Shown here one piece after another: positions 60,401-61,716 of a stretch of DNA of 61,716 nucleotides. The notes under the pieces were generated by a model, which saw nothing but the letters and a program-made list of their open reading frames with translations, made no database searches and had not been told where the DNA came from. Where the stretch lies: IMG/VR virus record IMGVR_UViG_3300046506_000204, positions 1-61,716 of that record. One strand, given 5' to 3'. Both the position numbers and the translations under genes were made by a program. Each line of letters opens with the position of its first letter. The first letter of the stretch is position 1. Origin of the DNA: a virus.

Positions 60401-61716
60401 TCCGCGCGCTTCTCGGCTGCGCGGACCAGTTTCTCGCGGCCGGCGATCGTCTCGTCGACGCGCTTGCGGGTCAGGTTGACGTCGTTGGGCTGCATGTCGC
60501 GGCCGACCTCTCGGATCTGGCCGGCCAGCTTCTGTGCCCCGGCGGCCTCGGCGCGCGCGGCCAGCGCGGCCGCCTTGTCGCGCAGCTCGTCCAGCAGTTT
60601 CAGCTTGGTGATCGCCGTCAGGATCGCGCCGGTGGTGCGCAGCGATTCCTTGCCGTTCGCGGCCAGGTGCTGGCGGATTGCCTCGCCGCCGGCCTCGACG
60701 GCTTCCATACGGGTAACGAAGTCCGCGGAGTCCAGCGCCGGCGGCGTGATCCCGATGCCGGTGGCGTTGCCGGTCTGGCCGCCCTGCTGGTAGCCGTACG
60801 AGAAGCCCCAGCGCCCGTTCGGCCCCTGCGCGACCTGCACCTCGAACGAGAACTGTTCCTTGCCGGTGCGCTTGTTGTCGTATTTCAGCGCGGTCTCGTG
60901 CGTCGGGAAGCGGCCGTCCTTCGGTACGTTCTCGTCGGTATAGCCCCACTTGAACTTGAGCGACGACAGTTCCTTGTTCTCGGCGCCGTGGTGGTCGGCG
61001 ATGAACTGGCGCGCGGCGTGGCGCCAGAAGTCGTCCTCCCCTTTCACGTAGTCGAGCATCAGCTGCATGTCGTCGGCCGTGATCGACTTGTCGACGACCA
61101 TCTTGGCCAGCACGTTCTCGAACGCGGCCTGGTACTCGTCACGCACGGCGGGGAACTGGTTGCCGGTCTTGACCAGATCGGCCTGCGCCACCAGCTGCGC
61201 GTTCGCGCCGAGAGCAGCTTCAACGCGCTCGCGGATCTGCGCGACACGCTTCTTCGGGTCCTCGGCCAGTGTGCCCGGGGCGGCTTCGCCCGCCTCCTCG
61301 GCCGGGGTCAGGACGTCGAGGAAACCGCTGTGGAATTCCTGCTGGCGCTCGACCTTTTCCGGGACCTCGTCGAGGTTGACGATGAAGTAGCGGTTGCTGC
61401 CGACGATCATTTCGCGCTCGACCGTGCCGATGCGGCCGGCGAAGCGGTTGGCGTCTCTCAGGGTGACGCCGAGCGCCGGGGCCTTGGCCAGGCGCTTGAT
61501 GCGCACGCGCACGCCGACTTCCAGCGGCGCCGGGTTGGCCGGCAGCGTGCCGAGGCGCTCGTGCACGGTGCGCAGGTACTCGCCCAGCTGGCCGCGCTGC
61601 TGGCCGATGAAGCCGACCGTGCCCTTGACCTCGGCGTTGGGGCCGACGAAGCCGGCCGCGCGCAGCTGCTCGGCGTAGACCTGCGCCACCGGGGCGTACA
61701 GCTGGCCGCCGGCGAT
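45421..61716 (-). CDS. Giant polyvalent protein (DarB-like), N terminus outside window
   Basis: One frame open for 5,431 codons to the window edge; the true start lies further right. Numbering from the edge: LPD1-like zincin region with HEWFH (1191-1195); coiled coil (about 1396-1458); N6-adenine methyltransferase with LEPSAGTG (1857-1864) and NPPF (1923-1926); low-complexity linker (about 2042-2174); Strawberry-notch-type helicase with split P-loop GDG/TGVGKG (2278-2280, 2628-2633), DESH (2818-2821) and QGFGRTHRS (3215-3223); second zincin motif HEALGH (3844-3849); LPD38-like C-terminal region with hydrophobic helices near 5143-5180. Methyltransferase plus Strawberry-notch helicase is the DarB layout; P1 DarB is packaged, injected and protects DNA from type I restriction. 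A similar antirestriction role, probably with more functions, is inferred. Confidence 0.9.
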   Translation of the reverse strand: MAGGQLYAPVAQVYAEQLRAAGFVGPNAEVKGTVGFIGQQRGQLGEYLRTVHERLGTLPANPAPLEVGVRVRIKRLAKAPALGVTLRDANRFAGRIGTVEREMIVGSNRYFIVNLDEVPEKVERQQEFHSGFLDVLTPAEEAGEAAPGTLAEDPKKRVAQIRERVEAALGANAQLVAQADLVKTGNQFPAVRDEYQAAFENVLAKMVVDKSITADDMQLMLDYVKGEDDFWRHAARQFIADHHGAENKELSSLKFKWGYTDENVPKDGRFPTHETALKYDNKRTGKEQFSFEVQVAQGPNGRWGFSYGYQQGGQTGNATGIGITPPALDSADFVTRMEAVEAGGEAIRQHLAANGKESLRTTGAILTAITKLKLLDELRDKAAALAARAEAAGAQKLAGQIREVGRDMQPNDVNLTRKRVDETIAGREKLVRAAEKRAEKKAAEKAAKAEPKAEPTPESVAPEAPPAKGDAPGTRRYPQGVRTAVAERLQKVLDGFTADRNTREGSARMIVRNMIEELGKEKTVIDVPDQLRDASGRLFKQFKLQAEVLDEIADQLDGAENQQAPAKEDGALAGSRPMSPQQFETDLKNHGNIRFGEATFAVKPAGRGGFGRIQADTYIVEVSYPHSNKQIGFQQNLSLQQAVEAARLDAFDWWDNRRVKEAEFARKREKLVRAGQRELYGVFSKDPAMLKAAADAGMQADFSSRATVAVRDWVEKEKAAGELDPDRKLMLDNLVIGQKVTLPKEWFDSLYKYLKRAAKRAEKELDRDPAVYEAELIRSAQLVGLPPDSVGVFKLGFDHALAGKTKSTLPPSTMMAQGYDAGSAWMKTDEGQAWFTGRRGKKLENTGADLRRWFDESKRRIKEVTADNMAASYDIIKGQASRVEAFANVAGANATPGTRRYITAIRDEIKPFQEWLLDKGPLRTLYGEVGYRESDSFKIARFLDGRAYAMTYDTNGKRVSMEDATAQERLELLQEAASTYNARLQGLAEAMSGATSINEAAQRFQDYMVKDKDAYVWSTTRLTEAGKEIDGMMRGHAHYFEPGYHEVNDLLKNENDPDVPSNRKQALMVPKLDHVVREGETLQDYRKGENVTPQQMKETFGFADVGFGKWVGAKQDQDHLNYAYDAFMDLAKLLGIDPKHIGLGGSLHFTIGALGHGRHAAHFQARQAHPNGGTVPVINVTNTKGDGTVAHEWFHALDHALSEQWHGSSWVQHEAVQRLVRLLSTSRDIEALAKKLPLAVRGESFMRYGRRNTPIHNLKTEAGLIENAEAVLRYDANQKGSRPTDYKKNADVMGEDYWGNPKELLARAAEAWVHDTLGGTSNYLVNPAWVGEGKVKAPQYKGAPYPMGEERKLFNDAIGALVKALRFDGKGVTLDKDSFDKEFPDLDRQFKEAYESLKAQIPSMVRAHLAEKEARKVAQKYAKDEAERARQAEALAAQKANEQAERDAEQARLREELDKQQHQPVEPPSGPLSEGDLEALFDQAESELAEEQQEQPEAKDPGEAAQMDHWTQEDYQHLLQLVDDGKVFLLADPSRGLSIIHDMPSDATKHMGFGLFQTRTPEYEVHWDGGGEMQRTPSGKGYTLVSIKEGREAFLKAINWDQAKTKLQAKLIVKNGPKAAPTLSAEQEKSAAQLIGEAAKLGVTGVEEAMKGLIQLFGGNALKSFPAGFDEESYKAAKPHFEKALVAFQAAGKTLVDLFKMLISHFGPGIRPYAIQFAKEQGLSANLAAPASATEKIAQQVQKSLAAGETISSKTLFEHADKAFGGTQAEGKYSVKDAYDAMEAGMNRHIMAQGITPDGAATDAVHKIEELDKWTQQLATQTRRTEEMDEYQQFSTPPSEAFAAAWLANIRPGEVVLEPSAGTGSLAIYAQLAGADVVVNELSSRRAEVLRAVLPEARLFQENAEQLHNILPGDVKPSVILMNPPFSSTAGRMAGSRDTMNGATHIEQALKRLQEGGRVVAIVGSGMAADRPAFKSWWAKIRQDYNVRVNLTVDGSNYAKYGTTFDNQILVIDKTGPTTGTVVTGQVKTLAELPALLEGIRNERKAAQDTDGANPSGQPDAAQQGGDRVPAGQEAAGDRAGGADADPLGSGQRDQSDSGGAGLPGHRQDGSAGGRDGEQVGAEAGGEVSDQPGKPGPAGRGADGRGTGGLGNARGRSGTADRESVPRDGGQQPVTGEVTVESSDQAAATGELSDAIFESYTPQRLSIPGAKAHPGKLVQSAAMAAVLPPSPSYAPNLPKAVIDKGLLSLAQLEAVVYAGQAHQQMLPGGEVRRGFFIGDGCVAAGTRIYNPVTGEHAPIEVLVERGEPHWVLALTERGFEPHLATMTFKKGQAKLYRVTLSDGRTITVTDEHRFLTPQGWATIRDGLQPGHLLAVAHTAPATPSPSGSACGPRALRKAEDCLADYWTDSRPRGALLPLAADNGRADVPSPAGVPAHSRLSSHTDDLAPSPEHSDRHPSSGRLSRSNSSPAASHDHGWSVEQADAVHVPPSPVKRQAAALSRAGTAAPRHSGDAAAHHPVAPASGSSSSDHAAQHHACAADTQSSAPSRRSAAPAPSSAPPAGTPARRPESHQAGCSSVACASLDTSCGKHSGWREIAHVEFVRHDDFYDMYVPGPENYVAEGFVNHNTGVGKGREIAGILLDNQRQGRKKAVWLSAKQGLLRDAKRDFAGVSGNPDDILAHNKVKAGDRIDAKSGILFTTYDTLRMGSDVKNNAPGLAGPGTMSAEQLKAAYPKGTPIEWRGRSGTLESWDTRGHKAKIALANGVQTTVRFDELKVNGKSGWGGIEHAKDDKKLGSKSRLNQIVEWLGKDFDGVIAFDESHKMGNVLERKGKRGKTKPSATALTGVALQEALPKARIVYVSATGATEVHNLAYATRLGLWGEGSAFAKVTDFVGGIEAGGVAAMELVSRDMKAQGSYLARSLSFDGVTYDRLEHPLTPLQTDIYNELARAWQGVLQNINAALETTLQNKDPKAKSNALSAFWGNHQRFFSHIITAMQMPTIIEAAQRDLDAGHAVVMQLVSTNQAEQDRQAAKMANDDEAIPEDFDFTPRETLLNYVRHSFPVQQHEEYTDSEGNKATRPVVDSKGNPVFNQEMVAKRDALVRNLEQIRVPDNPLDMILRAFGVNNVAEITGRSRRFVQEQDPKTGGFKVVEQKRPASSVPADADAFMEDKKRVLVFSDAGGTGYSFQSDLGVKNQRRRIHYLVQPGWRANNAVQGFGRTHRSNEANQPHYVLPTTNLKAQKRFISSIARRLDQLGALTKGQRETGGQGLFAATDNLESQHAADAVQAFFVDMYNGTANLNFNETTAALGLTGLIDESTGALIYGKLPDVPKFLNRLMSLETDRQDVVFDEFFRRLEEVIERAKANGTFDAGMETLRADKVTKLRDEVVYEDKRTGASTRYVELELTHPTHFNSFAQAQSEAARWGDKFLGFFRNERTGKVFALMRTGTSTDAKTGNVVTRGAQLRTTGGYRYGDEVDKILKGARGEKTVKKSVVPMLYSPPSSEVLTETFTNANDKQVTVSSNRLADLLVQRGLERVEQTILAGPSGSERDAFMRLLDKMRPHLVAQKETERAVPAFVRLTPEAARPEWEAEVAATPTTYTSKTHLLTGMLLPIWDRLPGDPRVVRTQTADGERLLGRVVSERNLDQTLKNLGVGSNLSKVAPATVIQRLMNGERGILANGWLLQKVRVSNDSRIEISGQSLSYNRAERELLTNNGAFVERINWQERVFIPTGEQGVKLLEKLLEYKPLVELGKPAETQAEEEDAEFSRGQTDVGMQRAEVQAVVAPIVKGWLNAPKVTVVQSVADLPFKAPADTRGATYQGQVWMVADNLGHAGEVQFVLAHEALGHLGLQALLGKEALTKELNRLRLINPELARAAREQAATFGYDLNLATEEALADLAGSGKTINGWQKFAALVQQALRQLGLDRVADWMEGRTQAETMALLARAREAVAGSKTARTFGNEQAARFSDGMQSPWFSQLARQIERLPMKSAPALQWAETIMASGFAQKGVKQDEIQWSGVLDYLEGRNGAKVTKAELLDYLAENGVRVTETLREEAPAPTDEGLAARGRVFQKYEARLVEQANRMLNYDLTAAERQAAETEYDRLKAERDIEADQAYRLPSDAVLTPKFGAYTLPGGENYRELLLTLPEKSYETSPELERLQREMDAIGELTSPDMFEQWDRLADAKYQETNRLMKEERENNFRSSHWPEKNVLAHVRFNDRVDDEGRKILHVEELQSDWGQIGKRDGFRDPRVAEAKRSFAQWMKDNPTTSAAVWRAQNPELVGLIDNPNALPQAPFVGKTEAWLNLALKRVLAYAAEKGYDRVSFVTGQQAVERFQLSAQVRAVEVERAVSGPGYSVNVTLLDGEPHLTAATNDKDLVNLLGKELASKVVEKLKTDPLGTARFEGENLNLGGHGMRTFYDKIVPNAVNNLLKGLGGGRVYEGEIIHSVPYDPRPGTTNYVDDEGRLAYSNHGVTGDPDFGANNYYPNKGWSTQPAIDITDAMREKVKGGLPLFSRHIEDTGPLPAPTDAGSLRLSRATPQQLARQVGDTLKSNTVTKVGRTLSHYRSIGLQFLGRLQLTEIYGKLFPQGDRPNMMQFYSELAAFMDAEKTEGGSKADGIVDRWARLKRADELARLMHDATRQEIDPSKAYVTGDSYKHWKALNERYEALKKAEPEAVKIFHEAAQMYQTHYLNVRQAVKDRIDRTLTAHPTRASLLKRLETEFFGRGIKGVYFPLARFGDYVVTVRFVGKNPQPGQSVVREAVVFAETLNQAEDERKRLLAEYPASKGYQVMPVTKRAEFNAARDSVSRGFLKKLYAALDEAGLNDPSLQDTINQLYLTSLPDLSWAKSGIHRTGMPGYSQDARRAFAHHMFHGVSYLAKLNYSDRLSEVLEGMQKYANDRSTDPDYDHVKAQQVIDEMTKRHDNYLNPKGSTLSTKLTSFGFVWFLGASPASAITNLLQTPTVALPILGGRFGYSKATSALVQASQEAMKGHNDMGKILKGDEKRAWEEWLRIGLVDLTMVHDLVGVASGRDNQLRGNMRKVMKVASFMFHHAERFNRQATALAAYRLARKDGMNHDEAFRASVEMTKASHFDYAASNRPRFMQGPVAQVVFLFKQYSQNLIYTFARNAKLSFQGDKQAQKTLAGLLVSHAIAAGILGLPAVTTLLAAASMLGGSDDDPWDAEVALRKLLADLFGETAGQVLSHGFTRPTPFDMSGRIGADHLIFPDIQEGLQGERSFDAFLAGLLGPVVGIGANWARALQQWGRGDSARAIETALPSVARGPWRSIRYGQEDGAKDRNGIVVADDITPAEHGASWLGFSNGRVREAQEAKAAIYDRDQALQRRRHQLMDEYARKKVKHEDVSDEMAAIREFNKAHPNRVIAGLHLMNSVRSRMKHNLQAKQGLYLPAMRAKDARQAGDFADGED
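53836..54876 (-). other. Intein in the helicase P-loop
   Basis: 347 residues inserted between GDG and TGVGKG of the Walker A motif. Block A is C-V-A-A-G-T-R-I (Cys1); block B is TVTDEHRFL (T-x-x-H); block F is YDMYVPGPENYVAEGF; block G is VNHN followed by Thr (+1). All residues needed for canonical splicing are present. Between blocks B and F, where inteins usually carry an endonuclease, the sense translation is a Ser/Pro/Ala/His-rich linker with no recognisable domain; the DNA there encodes an HNH gene on the other strand. Confidence 0.92.
53973..54680 (+). CDS. HTH-HNH homing endonuclease encoded antisense within the intein
   Basis: 235 residues on the strand opposite the giant gene, fully inside the intein. 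AGGAGGT (53958-53964) is a near-perfect Shine-Dalgarno 8 bases before the ATG. Residues about 12-50 (AIQDVVQAYLQGAHSTALAL) and 64-105 (LSQREIAQQLGVSQATVERA) are two helix-turn-helices. Residues about 135-200 are an HNH domain: EHRLVMERLLGRYL, then EEVHHEDGNRSNNRPGNLRL and a final HEDHMRYH. Its last 30 or so codons lie opposite intein block B (TDEH at 54661-54672). It may cut intein-less alleles and so spread the intein. Confidence 0.88.
   Translation: MRKPRTSIPPDAIQDVVQAYLQGAHSTALALRYGVTAPTIAYQLRKHGVALRDRSTTNRMRAPLDDAQLRRLNDEGQLSQREIAQQLGVSQATVERALRRLALRSSRGRGSPQEKNYFWKGGRKTDDDRYVLVKAPGHPYATKDGYVREHRLVMERLLGRYLRPEEEVHHEDGNRSNNRPGNLRLFATHEDHMRYHWEKEWRAQYAQRRAGAPAADHPGSSPSPAASGSGARRSR
55194..55592 (-). 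CDS. Overprinted gene inside the giant gene, 132 aa
   Basis: ATG at 55592 with CGAAGG 9-10 bases upstream, in a different frame on the same strand. The product has the balanced composition of a folded protein: helical N terminus (MNEKQLKIRMARTLLVNQM), then LTLIRWGLDNGINPIPVAPG, WEPRRAVRFLTNP, and a C-terminal acidic helix (ETPEDAAELLIENLYHAMV). Over exactly this stretch the giant frame is a Gly/Asp/Ala/Gln-rich linker between its methyltransferase and helicase domains, which is what a secondary frame would give. Function unknown; expression would follow the giant mRNA. Confidence 0.78.
   Translation of the reverse strand: MNEKQLKIRMARTLLVNQMPLNKAAIAFLPGKKPLATEPAVLTLIRWGLDNGINPIPVAPGYPDIDRMEAQVDAMANKWEPRRAVRFLTNPESQDPLDVVLTAEELAASETPEDAAELLIENLYHAMVANSP

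Noticed and set aside
1-61716. tRNA or rRNA genes
   Set aside because: No cloverleaf-like segment or rRNA-like sequence was recognised by eye. A covariance-model scan would be needed to exclude tRNAs fully.

Overview
The window reads as one continuous piece of a high-GC temperate phage that also carries a complete plasmid maintenance module, i.e. a phage-plasmid. Phage side: large terminase, probable small terminase, tail-type proteins, lysis cassette, S24-type repressor, NinB, a Ref-like nuclease and a Strawberry-notch/methyltransferase mega-protein of the kind represented by DarB of phage P1. Plasmid side: a TrfA-type replication initiator, an iteron/DnaA-box origin, ParA, ParB, two parS-like palindromes and a serine recombinase that could resolve multimers. 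No tyrosine integrase is seen. TrfA-type initiation, tandem H-NS-like genes and the base composition suggest a betaproteobacterial host (Burkholderiales/Oxalobacteraceae-like); that is inference. Portal and capsid genes are not in the window and probably lie beyond its right edge.

Layout. 1-963: end of a rightward operon of small unknown genes. 1047-4098 (leftward): serine recombinase, a small gene, TerL, probable TerS. 4143-4163: palindrome between divergent transcription units. 4218-9213 (rightward): accessory operon of RadC, zinc-ribbon proteins, a DUF4262 protein and small unknowns, closed by a terminator. 9253-14723 (leftward): tail-type proteins, including a QAQ-repeat protein and a LamG-like protein. 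14873-22451 (leftward early operon, promoter at 22477-22506): YdaS-like HTH/DUF4406 fusion, Ref-like nuclease, SF2 helicase, Toprim primase, vWA protein, DUF1064 nuclease and a zinc-finger protein that could be a late antiterminator. 22466-23403: immunity region, with the repressor gene flanked by two three-site operator arrays. 23445-28484 (rightward early operon): recombination genes (PD-(D/E)XK nuclease, SSB, NinB) and regulators. 28489-31140: partition module. 31240-35758: small genes ending in two H-NS-like genes. 35811-37440: trfA and oriV. 37441-43728: a five-repeat protein, a YkgJ-type protein, a SLOG/macro-like fusion and unknowns. 43733-45353 (leftward): lysis cassette. 45421 to the right edge (leftward): one reading frame of more than 5,400 codons.

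The most unusual locus is inside that giant gene. Its helicase P-loop is split by a 347-residue intein, and the intein DNA carries a complete HTH-HNH endonuclease gene on the opposite strand, with its own strong ribosome binding site. About 0.3 kb further upstream in the giant gene, a 132-codon gene is overprinted in another frame of the same strand, where the giant protein is only a Gly/Asp/Ala/Gln linker. Other points of interest are a parS-like palindrome inside parB, a lone replication iteron in the repressor leader, and a repressor whose expected catalytic lysine appears to be arginine.
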